Positions 48,860 through 60,900 of a DNA stretch of 64,000 nucleotides are shown here, piece by piece (within the stretch, counting starts at the first letter, position 1; every line of letters starts with the position of its first letter). The position numbers and the translations under genes are program-made. The notes under the pieces are model-generated. The model made no database searches and was not told the DNA's origin. It saw only the letters and a list, made by a program, of their open reading frames with translations. Source of the stretch: Halicephalobus mephisto (lineage: Eukaryota; Nematoda; Chromadorea; Rhabditida; Panagrolaimidae); assembly GCA_009193035.1 (NCBI GenBank), contig SWDT01000143.1, positions 124,001 to 188,000 on the forward strand, read 5' to 3'.

Positions 48860-49655
48860 TCCCAGAAAATAAAACCGAAGAAGTTTCTGAATAATGACCC
48901 GTTTTTTGCTTTTATTCTTACTTCAACAGGGTTAAAGTTGGTTATGGAATAGACGTCGCATTTATTCGACCAGTTTTTCCATCTTTCGCGCATGTCAAGT
49001 AATCGAATGTCGACGAACACTGCTGGATTGATTCCTTGAGTCGTTTTGTTCTGATTTCCCAAATCTCAACAAAAATAGTGTTTTTAAGGTATTTTTTACT
49101 TGTTGGTTTTGCTTGACTTGCTGACTTACGTGAAATAGTATTTCCCAACCAGTTTCCTCGGAATTGTAATCTTGCCGCATTTTAGCCAGAGGCAACATCC
49201 GACTTTCGTTTTCTTGTACGTAGAAACAGACAAAAGAACGAATATCCTTGGGCAGTAAAATCACTTCCCCGCAACTAGTCTAACGACTTTTTTCGTTTCC
49301 GGTGTGAAGAATTCATACAATATCCCCAAGTGCTCATTACTCACAAAATCTCCAAGTTGTTTGCTCTCATCCATTTTAATGGTTTTTGCTTTGTAGAATC
49401 ACAAGCTATAACTCAAAATATTTGAATGACGAATCCTCAAAGGATTTTTCGGATGTCTTTTTTCCACATGATCCAACAAGTTATATGGGTTTTTAGACAT
49501 TTTCCTTAAATGTTTCCAAAACTGTTTCTTTTCCTTGTCAGAAATCTTTCCACGAATCCATAGTTTGATGTCTTTCATTCCCCTGAGACTAATTCAGATT
49601 CGAAAGCTGGAAGTTCAAGTTCATGGGTCACGTTGCTTTTGAATTCGTTTCTGGA
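48860..49655 (-). pseudogene. broken coding relic, family unknown
   Basis: Protein-like sequence on the minus strand is split by frameshifts and a stop. In order: NVTHELELPAFESELVSG; then in another frame DIKLWIRGKISDKEKKQFWK and DHVEKRHPKNPLRIRHS to an in-frame TGA (about 49403). The same frame then continues with MDESKQLGDF and EFFTPETKKVVRLVAG. A shift near 49265 leads to EVILLPKDIRSFVCFYVQEN and NSEETGWEILFH. A further segment (about 48922-49050) reads VFVDIRLLDMRERWKNW. Splice-like GTAAGT/TTCAG sites occur, so part could be a short multi-exon gene (start 49380). However, the apparent first intron reads as good protein, which favours a decayed gene or transposon ORF. No family recognised. 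Confidence 0.45.
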
Positions 49656-50864
49656 AAATTAAAATTCCTTAGAGAGTCCTAGAATCTCGCGGAATCATAT
49701 GGAAATTTCTGGGACTTTCAAAAACTTCCAGAGTTTCACAGAAGCTTTTGAAACTCTCCGGAATTTCTAAGAATCCAATTGAAAATTCTGAAGCTTTGAA
49801 AAGTCTCATAAAAGATTCCAAAGCTTCCAGAATCAATTAACAACTTTTGAAACCAATATCCGAAATTAAAAATTCTAAAAAATTCCAAAATATTTAGAAA
49901 TTCGCATTGAGAGAATTTTAAAATTATTCTTAGTTTTTTGATTCTTATAATACTATAATTTATTCAAAGTTCTAATAATTTCTATAAATATCTTAAATAG
50001 TAGTTATAATTTTATCTCGAATAAGGTTGTAAACACTTAAACTCCCTTTTTAGAACTTCGATAAGAGATCAAGAAATTTCTCCAATTTTCTGTTGACCAT
50101 CTTTATCGCTACTTGGTCAGTAAAAAATTTTCTTCAAATTTAATAGACCACGCGGCCATGCGGAAATCTTTTTTTCGTACGAAAACGAACAATGAAAAAA
50201 AGACATTTTTGGAAACTTTGGCCAATTGGTCATTGCTTTGCTTTTTCCGCTTTGTCAAGTTTTTTTTTCAAAAAATTGAAGCATCAAAAACTTTGTATTG
50301 TCTGGATGGGACTTAGCTTAACTTGACCCTACAGCTGACCACTTGTTGACCGGTTCTTTCGTGAACATACTTGACCCGACACGCAACCAGCCACCTGGCT
50401 GTCACGTTCTGCCTAGGGCTAGAGTTTGATCTCGATTGGGGCTTGCGTTGCATTTGACTTGCTAGTTTGAACGTGTCAAATAGTCAGATGTATTCATTGT
50501 CTTTATTTGCTCAACGTATCATAACAGCTTGATCCTTTCCTTGTCATTGTTCTAATAGGCGAGTCTTTTTGTATATTTATTCGATCGCTTTGGCTTAAGG
50601 TTATAAAGAAGATATTCTTTCCTCGTAAACATAGGTGCATTTGTTCCATGAATAGAAACATCTGGGGAAGTTGAAAGCTTAATTGTTTCGTTCGTGATTT
50701 CGATACTTTACTCATGACGGGAACTAACATTGGGAACTGAGTACTAGCCCAGCAGCTTGTTCCGCAAACTACTGGCTGTCTCGTCTAATAGTGAGAGCTG
50801 TGGGCCCTTTTTCTCCCTTTGAAAGAACTCCTTGCTGCCGTTTCTTTTCGTATAGTTCTAGGTC

Positions 50865-51240
50865 TTTATGAAGAAGCCCCCTTAGATAGGAAATACGCCT
50901 TCTAGTCCTCCTATCAATTATGAATTTCCACAAATCTCATTAAATCTTGTAAATAAGTTGTCCTTATATAGAGGATATATCTTCTGACATTTTTATCTAT
51001 TACGAATTTGTTAAACTTTTTATTCAATGCTATGAAGAAGATAGTTTTAGAAAGAAAATATGACATCTGGCTTTTTCATCCATTTTGAATTTTTTATAGT
51101 TTTTTATTAAATTTTATGAAAAAGTCGTCTTTAGACGGAGGATATAACTTTTAATACTTCCATCGACTATGAATTTTCTTAAAACTTTCGTTAAACTTCA
51201 TAAAAAAGACTATTTGTAGTTTGAGGGTATTTTTTAAATT
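50865..51240. repeat. 84-bp tandem repeat, about 4.5 units (outlier unit at 51440-51525)
   Basis: The landmark ATTAAAYTTTATGAARAAG recurs at about 50939, 51022, 51106 and 51190, a steady 83-84 bp step. Each unit continues GTCCTYYTTAGA..GGA, then an ATCTATTATGAATTT-like block. A separate unit follows after about 200 bp (ATTCAATTCTGCAAAGAAGT at 51445). Not coding. Confidence 0.8.
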
Positions 51241-51981
51241 TTTTTGTGAACCGCGGTGGAACCAGACGCGAACTCCTACCACGAAAATCCCTGCTAGGGC
51301 GGTAGTAATTCCCGCCAGTTTGGAATAATTTTTCTGGTGTTGCTGTTGGATATATATTGCTGAAGTAAATTACTTATTAAGGACCCTTAAGTCTATTCTG
51401 CCACTTGGAGAGATAGTCAGTACTACATCATTGTGGATTTTTTATTCAATTCTGCAAAGAAGTCATCCTCAAAAGGCATATCATCTGGTCCTCCAACAAT
51501 TATAAATTCTTTACGATTTTCTTTGAATTTGTTTCATTTTCCTGACCCATTTGGTTCTTATTTGAGGTTTTTCCAGTTTTTCTGTTCCCATTTTCCGTAC
51601 AGTTTTGGCGGGTAAGTGAATTCCGTTTTGAACCCGATTTTCGATGGCCTTGTCTTGCCGATTTCTATTTTTTATATTCAAAGGCCATCGTCCGACAGTT
51701 GGTTCACCGAATCTCAAAATATAGGCGCTAAAACATGCAACCAGTTGGCTATCCTGTTTTGCACTAGTTCAATTTCAAATTGAAGTGATCGGTCCGTTTG
51801 TCACTCTTTGGAATGGCTTCCGTTCGAATCAAACTTTCCATTTTCGCCAGCTGTTCTGACCATTTAACTAAAGTTTTCCCTCCTAGCCATTGGTCATTGA
51901 TGATTAATGAAGTTTTTGTTCGTGTGCCGTTTATCTCGTGATTTCGTTTATTTTACGAATTCGAGTTTTCAGGAAAGCGGG
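51241..51981. other. region upstream of the J-protein gene
   Basis: Carries one stray 84-bp repeat unit and GC-richer patches at 51250-51310. An acceptor-like AGTTTTCAG lies ten bases before the J-protein ATG, a probable trans-splice site or intron end. No exon recognised. Confidence 0.45.
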
Positions 51982-53785
51982 ATGACCCCCAGGGCAGTAA
52001 TAGGTGACTGCTTATACTCGGTACTTGGGGTTGATAAAGCCGCTGATGATGCAGAGATTAAGAAAGCGTAAGTTTATTCTTTTCCTTGAACTTCTTAAAC
52101 AAATTACTGGGTTTATTAGCCCAATTGCTTTGGACAATGACGTTGTTCTTTTTTCTGTATTCCTGACGCCTCTTAGTCTTCTGTGGTCTCAGAAGTTCAT
52201 TTTCGTGGGTTTTTCAAAAGAGCAAAGTTTTGAAATATGTTTCCATGCTGTCTGCGTTTTCGATGGCCGTTAATCCAACCGGTTTCCTTCGGGAATCCTG
52301 GACTAGGCCACGTCCATTGGAATTTCGAAGCTCCGTTAATTGGTACTGGGCAACCGACAAAGAAGAAACTCAAATAAACCGAGCATTGAGAAAAACTGTT
52401 TAACGATGAACATGCATCATTCAGGGATTCACATATTTTTTAGGTATCGGAAGCTCGCCTTGAAATGGCATCCAGACAAGAATCCAACAGACAAAGAGAA
52501 GGCAGAGCAAAAGTTTAAACAAATTGCCCAAGCATACGAGGTTCTTTCCGATTGTAAGTTCTTTGAAAATACAAATGTTGTAATTTTGAAAAAAGCGATA
52601 TATACTTTTTTGCACTGTTTGGATTCCCGTATAAAGAGCGAGTAGTCTGAGAGCAAAAAAACTAATTTTGCCAATTCGTTACTGAAATCGACTTGCTGTT
52701 TGCACTTGGTTTCTTTTACCGCAGCTTTATGTTTTTTTAAAACATCTGGAATTTCATATAAAAATGTTTCCGTGATAATTCCTGTTTTTGTAAAAACATT
52801 TTTATTAATCTGGGGGATTGTTTTCCTTTGTTTCTTCTACAAATATAAAGTAATCACGTATTTATGAATAGTATCAACAAAAACAGAAAAACAAACGTTG
52901 CCCAAAATCCGTCCTGTCAAGTTTATATTTATTTATTGCATTTTTGATTTTTTACACTACTTTTCCTGAAGCAAATTATCGATTTTATCTCCGTTGACGA
53001 AGAAAATTAGCAAGCACAAAAAGCAAAACAAAATTGACTGCTCCCAGACAAGTTTAACATGTCAAGTAACTGATTTGTGTGCTTGACTGATCTGCAATGA
53101 GGACTTGTTGATATATCACATGTTTTCAGCAAAACGTAGGGCAGAATACGATTCCCGTCTTGCTTATCGTCAAAGCAGAAGAAAATCGACGTGTAATTCT
53201 CCACAGAGTCCATTCTTCACGTCAACTAGCTTCCGTTCGCCGTTCGATATCTTCCGAGAGTTCTTCGGCGATCCGTTCAAGGTGACACATTGTTGATTTA
53301 AGGAAATATGCAAATAATGAAGGGGAACTTTGCAGGATTTCGGTAGTGACGATTACAAAACGAGCTTCTCGCCGTTTTTCGACGACGACGACTCACCTCT
53401 GCCGAGACGTAAGTCTTACAACTGATCTATTTCAAAACACGTTGAGGATTATTTTCAGGACAACGGTTTGCTCGCAATATCTTTTCTTACTCTTTCGATA
53501 ATCCTTTCGACAAAGACGAAAATGATTGGTAAAACTACATTGAAATTGAGAGGGAAAATGAAATGATTGGATTTTAGTGAGTTTTCTTCTGTCATCCGGT
53601 TCAGTTCCAGCGGAGAACCAGGCAAAAATGTCCGGAAAACGACAACCTCGATGAAAGTCATCGACGGGAAGAAGGTCGTGACGAAGAAAACTGAAGATAA
53701 CGGCGAAGAAACGATTGAAATCCTCGAAGACGGCATCTTGAAATCTCGCAGAATCAACGGCACTCCTGTCGAAATCGCTGCTTAG
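51982..53785 (+). CDS. DnaJ/Hsp40 type B protein (DNAJB6-like)
   Basis: Co-chaperone that stimulates Hsp70 ATPase and, in the DNAJB6/B2 group, suppresses aggregation. Six exons (51982-52067, 52444-52553, 53130-53281, 53336-53408, 53459-53528, 53578-53785), 232 aa, in phase. J domain at about residues 10-72: [20 protein letters not shown], the catalytic HPD in [15 protein letters not shown], and AYEVLSDSKRRAEYD. A Ser/Phe-rich linker of G/F type ([28 protein letters not shown]) follows. The C-terminal segment [20 protein letters not shown] and [20 protein letters not shown] corresponds to the conserved end of DNAJB6. It lacks zinc fingers, so it is not type A. Its 576-nt second intron contains a copy of the repeat found downstream of the gene. 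Confidence 0.93.
52570..52830 (+). repeat. R2 repeat, copy A (intron of the J-protein gene)
   Basis: Begins GTTGTAATTTTGAAAAAAGC (52577), continues GGATTCCCGTATAAAGAGCG and CAATTCGTTACTGAAATCGA (52672). It matches copy C downstream of the gene with near-equal block spacing (95 versus 101 bases). Confidence 0.7.
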
Positions 53786-54184
53786 CCAAATACGCAAATC
53801 GGATACTCAAGCAAGGGAATTGTTCTTGCTGAAATTCAGAAATTATAAATCCATAGGTGCCCCGGAAGTGGCGAATTCTCTTGCATGCTCATTGTCTTTC
53901 GTATTTTGAACTTTCTATCCAAGTTTGCTGTTCTTGAGACGTGTTCAACACGTTCAATTCAAGGAACTCTAAAACAAACTGCCAATTATCTTCATATGTC
54001 AAGCAAATGTGTGTTCTGCATTTTGGGGGAGAGTTCTAATTTATCGAGATATCTCATTTCAATCTTCCTTCAATTGCTCTGAAACACTTGCTTGTTTTGG
54101 TTATGTTTGTATATAAATTTAATACAAGATATATTCGTGAAGAATATGAACGTTTTTATTAAAATGAAGATTTACTAAATATAT
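53786..54184. other. 3' UTR and downstream region of the J-protein gene
   Basis: No coding sequence seen. An ATATAAATTTAATAC stretch near 54112 may mark the 3' end, but I find no canonical AATAAA within 300 bases of the stop. Confidence 0.4.
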
Positions 54185-54850
54185 ATCGTAATTAAAGAGG
54201 TAGTTTTAGAATTTTTGAATTCCCGTGTAAGAAAGCGAGCGGTCCGAAAGTAGAAAAAACAGTAAATCTGGTATTTCGTCGAAATCAACTCGCTCTGTTG
54301 GTACTTTTTCTAATTTTTTTTACTAAAATTTTAAAAGTTGAAAAATCCCATAAATTCATTCCGAAGCAAGTTCGTAACTGCTTGTTTTTTATTTTTATAG
54401 CCATAAACGTTGTAATTTTAAAAGTAAGCGATACATGACATTTTGGGAAGTTTGAATTTTTGAGTAAACCGAATGAGTGGCTTGAAAGTAGAAAAAATTG
54501 TGATTTTGTCAATTCGTTACTGAAATGTACTCACTTTTTCTTCTACAAAAATGTTAAGTTCTTAAAGAACTTCGGAAATTCATATCAGGACAATTTTTAA
54601 ACAATAATTCTGATTTTTATGTGTTGTAATTTAAAAAGTAAACTATTTTATAATTTTTAAATTGAATTCCTATATAGAGCAAGTGAGTGTTATAGGAATC
54701 AAAATGGTGATTCTGGTAAGTTTTCATAAGAACCGACTCACTGCCAACACTATTCGTTTTACGGAAATTCTGTTTCTAAAAACTTTAATAATTTGTACTG
54801 AAGTAATTTCGCAACAATATTCATTTCTGCTTTTTACAATAGTATGATTT
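54185..54850 (+). repeat. R2 repeat, three tandem copies (B, C, D)
   Basis: Unit starts at about 54185 (TCGTAATTAAAGAGG), 54409 (GTTGTAATTTTAAAAGTAAG) and 54623 (GTTGTAATTTAAAAAGTAAA), a step of 214-224 bp. Shared later blocks include TTTGAATTCCCGTGTAAGAA, GAAAGTAGAAAAAA and CAATTCGTTACTGAAAT. Same orientation as copy A. Confidence 0.75.
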
Positions 54851-54971
54851 ATTAAAATAAAGATTTATTTACTAAATCTACTTTACACCGGTACATCGTA
54901 TTATTCCGGGGGTCTACATTCAGTTAAATTGCAGCGATTTGTGGCACGGACACTGAGATTCTGGGTTGTCC

Positions 54972-57900
54972 TTAGTTACGTCCAGAGGTAGGCTTACGAG
55001 GCTTAATATGATGGGATCGATCCCAAGCTTCTTCTTCACCTAAGCAGTTATTAAATCCATTAAACAGCCTTTGGATTTTCTCGTCTCTCTGGATGTCATA
55101 AGTCCTAAAACGAGTAATTTATCTCATCTTCCCTAGTCTGAAGGTACTTACCAACTTTTGAATCTTCGAACGTTGTCCAGAATAGCGAACTGTTGCCAAC
55201 GTTTGCCGTAATTGAGCAAATTAGTCTTGTCATTACACATGGATGAAGCGAGATAATCTGGATTCCCAACGTCGACAAAGGTCAAATCTTGCAAAATCAA
55301 TCCGCTGAAAGTTCATTGTTTACATATTTATATAAAAGAAATCACTTACATATAAGGCAAGCAGGGAGGCTGAGTCTCGGCAAGAACGGCTCGGTAGTTT
55401 TTAAATGACATTTTTGAGTCAATGACGTCGATGTGTTCCTCCAGCTGTTCGCGGAGACTCTTTGACCAGTCAAGTCTGCGAACTGGACCAGAATCCAAAG
55501 CTGACAAAATAGCCAGATAAGAACTTAAGTTCCCCATTTTTCGAAGTTGCTGAAAAGTACTTTTTTAAACAAAAAATAAAAATATCCTTACCTTCATTAT
55601 TTTAATAAATTTGAGGAAGTATTTTTCACGTTCTTTGTGGTCATTCGGCATCAAGACATTGGACCTTACCCAATAGCTGATTTTATTAAAGTGTTCAGTG
55701 AAGGCAACGACATTGGGGCTTTTCTTCGGGTCCTGATCCTTCGCCCACCAGAGCATCTCTGCAGGTTCGATTTTGTGGAATAATTCAGAATCCAAATAAG
55801 TGATTTGTTTGGCAATGAGTGACGAAGGATGTTGGAATAAAGTGGTAGACTTATAAGTGATTAGGGTTCCAGAGGACACGCTGCTGGAATCAGAGTAATT
55901 GTTCATAGGGGATTTTTCCTCAATCCTCTCCATGAGTCGCTTTCTGAAATCAAAAATTGAAAAAATAAAAAAGCTTGGGTTTTCCAAAACAAACAAAGAT
56001 TCGAATCTTGCATATGATATCAAATAACCACTTTGTTCATTTCCCCGTATTCGACCTAGAAGGTAGTCAAAAAAGCATCGACAAAGAATTTGGGAGAAAT
56101 GTTCGCGTAACAGAAAACTAACTCCTGTCACGAAAATCCCTGAACACCATGATCAAGTTTTGTTTTCAGGGCGAGTGGAATTTTGCGGGAAAAGTTTGCA
56201 AGGAGAAAAGGATAATCAATTTCTGTTATGGAAATCATTGAAAATCATGGAAACTTTCTTTTTTATCTTTCCGGATCAAATTGGATGTGAAGAAGTAACT
56301 CTATGTAGAGAAAGACCCCAAAGAACTGAAGACAGTAAGTTTATAGATAATATATGGATCTTCCCGGTAATACTACTTTTTGCTTTATTTTCTAGGATTT
56401 ATAAGACGTGTTATTATTATGTAGTAAATTTCAGGTGAAGGAGTTATATTGATCGAAGACAAGGAGGAAGTCATGGACCACATTGGATTTTAATAGAGAG
56501 AAACTAACCTCAGTAATCTGGCAAAATCGTAATTTCCATCACGAATCAATCTATAGACAAAAGAGGTGACCATGTTAATAAGTTCTCGAGTCAATTCTGA
56601 AGCGCAAAGTTCGTCAACGACACGAACAAGGACAGAAAATGTTTGTCGAGCTGCTCGGACTTCGTTTAGCTCCTTGGATGCGTTCATAAACAAATATCTG
56701 AAACAAGTCTCCTTAGGGATGATTTTTGGTTTTTCGAGGACAACTTACCTCCGAACAAGCTTTTGAATTAGCTCCGCAGATGTGACAAAGCCCCGATACG
56801 TGGTCAGGAACGCTTCCTGATAGAGTAGAGAACCAATGGGCTGTGTTGCGTAGACGATGAGAGCATCCTTTGGACCACCGCGGACCTGCAAAAAGAGGAC
56901 ATTGAAACAAATGCAAATTGCGCAACCCCGGATTACACAATTTTGGGAACAGAATCTGGAACACTTCCAGAATTTATGAAAAGAATGGAGAAACGTCTTT
57001 CTGCCAGAGATTAATGGATTTATGGGAAATCGGAACCTTTCAGTAAGCCCGAACAATCTGTTCCATAAATCTTGACAGCTCTCGACCAAGCCAAGGAAGG
57101 TCAATTAGGAGGATAAAAGGATTGGCACCAGAGAAATGGGCAAACAATGGTCGAGTGCGCATCGTGGATTAGTAAGATTTGACCGTTTTCTCATACTTAG
57201 TTTTCCCCTAATTTCCGATTAATCAAATAAAACAAACCTCAGTTGGTTTCGAATGAACATCTTTGGCTCGAAGGACCAGATACTCACTCACGTCAAGACT
57301 TTCCAGGATACTTGGTCGATCAGTTATCTGTAGTAACGGTTTCGGATAAGTGATTGACTTCTGGAGGTCATTCTGTAAAGAAGAAATGAATGTGGAATTC
57401 GAGTTAAAACCCACTTCCTCTACATCTTCGACATAGACTGATGGTAAAATAATCTTGTCATTGTCGGAAACTTGTAAAAGCTGCTTGAGATTAATGAAAC
57501 TCTGAGTTGGGCCGGCAGTAGCCGTTGTGCCTGGAAATACTCCGTACATTTTGAAGGAAATTCGGTTCAGAATACAAATCAAGAAATTCTTTAAATTATT
57601 AAATCTAATAGTCGGTGCCAGTATCTGCATCCAATTAAGTCCAGTAAATTTAATCATTGGTTACAAAATTCGTTTTTTGAGAATTCAAACTCGAAGATTT
57701 TATAAAATACGTAAAACGCTAGATAATGTAGTTTTTGTCCCAAGTCATTAAACGACGTTACAATTTAGTGTTTTACCTTTTTTACGAAATAGTAAACGAA
57801 ATCTCCCAACTGAGATTTGGGAGTTTTAAAACCCATTTAACGAACAAAACAAACCATATGATAAAGATTGAAGGTACCATTCAATAGGAACTTCATGATG

Positions 57901-60900
57901 CTCAATCTTCATCTTCATATCGAAACCGTCACTTGGAGCCATAATTGGAGTAATAAATCAGGATTTATGTGACCGACAGAGAAATTTAATTGAAATCCGA
58001 TTGCAACAACTTCAGGTGATCATCATTCGGACAAAAGCCGACGTCGACACGCGCAGAGGGCAATGAAACCGGTTAAATGAGATTGAACCGGGAAAGGGAA
58101 TTGAAGAATGAATACGAGCTTGGCTCAAATTCCCAAATGAAGGAAACCACGCTGCGCGTATGATTCTTCTGAAGAAAGACAAAGATTTCGTTTTTCAAAA
58201 CAGAACACGTTCCTAACAATTCTAAAAATCCTAATCCCTGGAGGATCATTTTCAAAACACGGATTCGTTAATACCCTTAGGGGATCTTGAACTTTGAAAA
58301 ATACATTTCAACTAAAAAGTAAATATGGTCATAAAAAGTCGGGGAAAGTAAGGGTGTCGTTGAATCACGGAAAGTCGATGAATTTGTTGATCCTTTCTTA
58401 GGGAATAAGTGGTCAGCAAAGTCATTGAAAATCACTCGAGAAGTCAGCAGTGCATCGACAAATGAGTTTTAATTCCAAGTCCGAATCCAGCAAGTGTTCG
58501 GTCCAAATTGCCCAGAGTAAAATTGGATTTAACTGGGATGTTCAAATCTTTTGTAACTCTACAATGGAGGGAAATTTTATAAAGAGAGTTGTCGAGTCAG
58601 ACGTCGACAAGTCTATTGTTTGTTATTGATCTAGTAGAGTAGTGTGAAACAGTGAAACAATGGCCATACAAAATGCAAACATAGGAGGATAAAATTTTAC
58701 TTATTGAAAATTTGACTGAAATAATTACAGATAAATGTTGGGAAATTCGTGAATGCAACAATGCAGAACAATTCTTCTGCCGAAAACAACACATTTTAAA
58801 TGGAGGTCCGATATTGCGAGCGTCCGATTGCGCAGGGAGACTGAATGAATGACTCTGGAGTCATTTCCAGTGTCATCAGAGCGAGAACACACTTCCATCG
58901 GTGATTGCGTGTATCCAAAAAGACGAACGTCAAATACGTGAAAAAATGCTCATCGGAAACATTCAAACCCCGGAAAAACCTGGAGATAATTCATCCAGAC
59001 AATTGTGTAATTTTTTCGTATCCAATTAGAAATAGAGATTGGTATGAGATTCTCTCGAGAGAAATTTCGATAGTACTTGGTTTTACAAGTATTTCAAATC
59101 TCGGTTAGATTCCAGAAAGTTCTTGAAGTTTAAAATTCCTAACAAAAATTTAGAAGGCTCCAGAATGTTTTGTAAATTCTCGAAAGTTTCAGAACCTTCC
59201 ATTGAGTTCTGGAGAATTCTATAAACTTCTATAGAACTTTTGTTTTTATCTGAAGTTCTCTACACTTAGATATCTAATTAGAGAGCGGAACTAGACGGAA
59301 TTTTGAAAGACAAAGATGCGTGTTTTATGTTCGAGAAAAATATTTGCGATGATGGACTCAGCGGAGATGACAAAATAGCCACGATGGTCAAAATAACAAT
59401 ACAATGTATATAGAACGACTTAAGAAAGAGATTATTATTCCTTTTTCGAACAAGACATTTCTTACCCAATAATGAGCTTTTTAATTTGAAGTTTTCAGGA
59501 TTGACACCGACTATTAAATCATTATTTTAAAATATTACAAAAATTAAAACTAAAAATTATCTAGATATGAATTTTCAGAATCTCTTTAAAACTTCTAGAA
59601 TTGAAGGTTTCAAATAGTTCTAGAAGTTTCTAATAAATCCTGGAAGATTCTACTTTTATAAAAATTAGAAATATTTTTGTAAAAACATCTAGATACAAAT
59701 TTCTAGAAACTCCCAGAATCTCGAGTTTCAGTAAGTTCCGAAAGATCCCATTCGATTCTGGAAGAGTCTAGGAGCTTCTAGAAAATTATAATGAAAACGA
59801 AAAACCAACCAGAGGTTCCAAATGTGTAAGTAATTTTTTTCCTGTGCTGTTCTTCAAATAACCTTAAGTTGTCGTTCAAAGTAATGTATGAAGCTAGGGT
59901 TGTGGCTTGGAAAAAGTTGTCCTTTCCTTCTACATTATTATCTCCGACTTTCTGCAAGGAGAACATGTAGTTTGTAAACATACAAAAATAAAGAAACAAA
60001 CCTTGTAAATCTCCACCGCGTTTCGCTTGATGGGAGCGAGAGGAGAGCTCGAGACGTCAATTCCAGGAAGGCCAGTTCTGATGATCGTGCTTTCCTCATA
60101 GGAACCATCCCCTCGGCGGTCGAGCAATTGACTTCCCTGCAAAAGTAGCCTTTAGTCTTATCTTTCTTCCAGTCATCGGATTATAGTCTCAAGGAACAGT
60201 ACTGGATTAAAACCGGAAAGCAAGAGCAACATGTCATATTCTAGATATGTCCGAAAATTGATCTCGAAAATGAAACTTGCCTGGAATGTGTCAATTTGTT
60301 TTGCATTGAGATCAGCTGTATCCAGCTTGTGAGCGGCATTATTGGCGATTATTTTGCCATTTCTTTTGGCTTGTCTCGCGACTGATTGCAAAGTAGCACT
60401 GGAATGTTGAAGAGTTTTCGTTTTTGTCAAAGTATCTGGAGATTGGGGACTACTGGGTTCGTCGTCGAAGCTGAACGAAGTGGATTCTGTTTCTGAACTT
60501 GGTCTATCTGTCTTAAATTTCGCAAAGGGGCCTTTGGCAAAGAAATCACTTGATTCGAAATTGGAATCATCGTTGAAAGAATTGGATCCATCAGTGAACT
60601 TCTTCATGATATCCTCAGTTCCACCTCCATGAGTTCTGATGGTAATGCACTTCCTACTCTGAGACATGTTTACTGTTCTTGTTTTCTTCATTCTGATTTC
60701 CCTTCCATCTGGTCTACGTTCAATTTCTTCTTCACATGTTTGACTCCCATGTTTTTCTTCCCTTTCCTCATGCTCCTCATCTACATAGACTTCATTGTCA
60801 TCTTCATCAGAATCGGGAAATACACTTGGAAATTGAGGTTCGAAGCGTTCAATTTTCCTAAAAAAGTTATTTTTAATGTCATTATTGTTCACTTTTACTA

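Noticed and set aside
50503..50730. 75-aa minus-strand frame with ATG start
   Set aside because: Composition is not convincing and no in-phase neighbouring exon was found; might belong to the relic at 48860-49655 but nothing links them.
51250..51310. GC-rich island that might be a tRNA
   Set aside because: No B-box-like GGTTCGAATCC, no cloverleaf-compatible arms; no tRNA found anywhere in the window.
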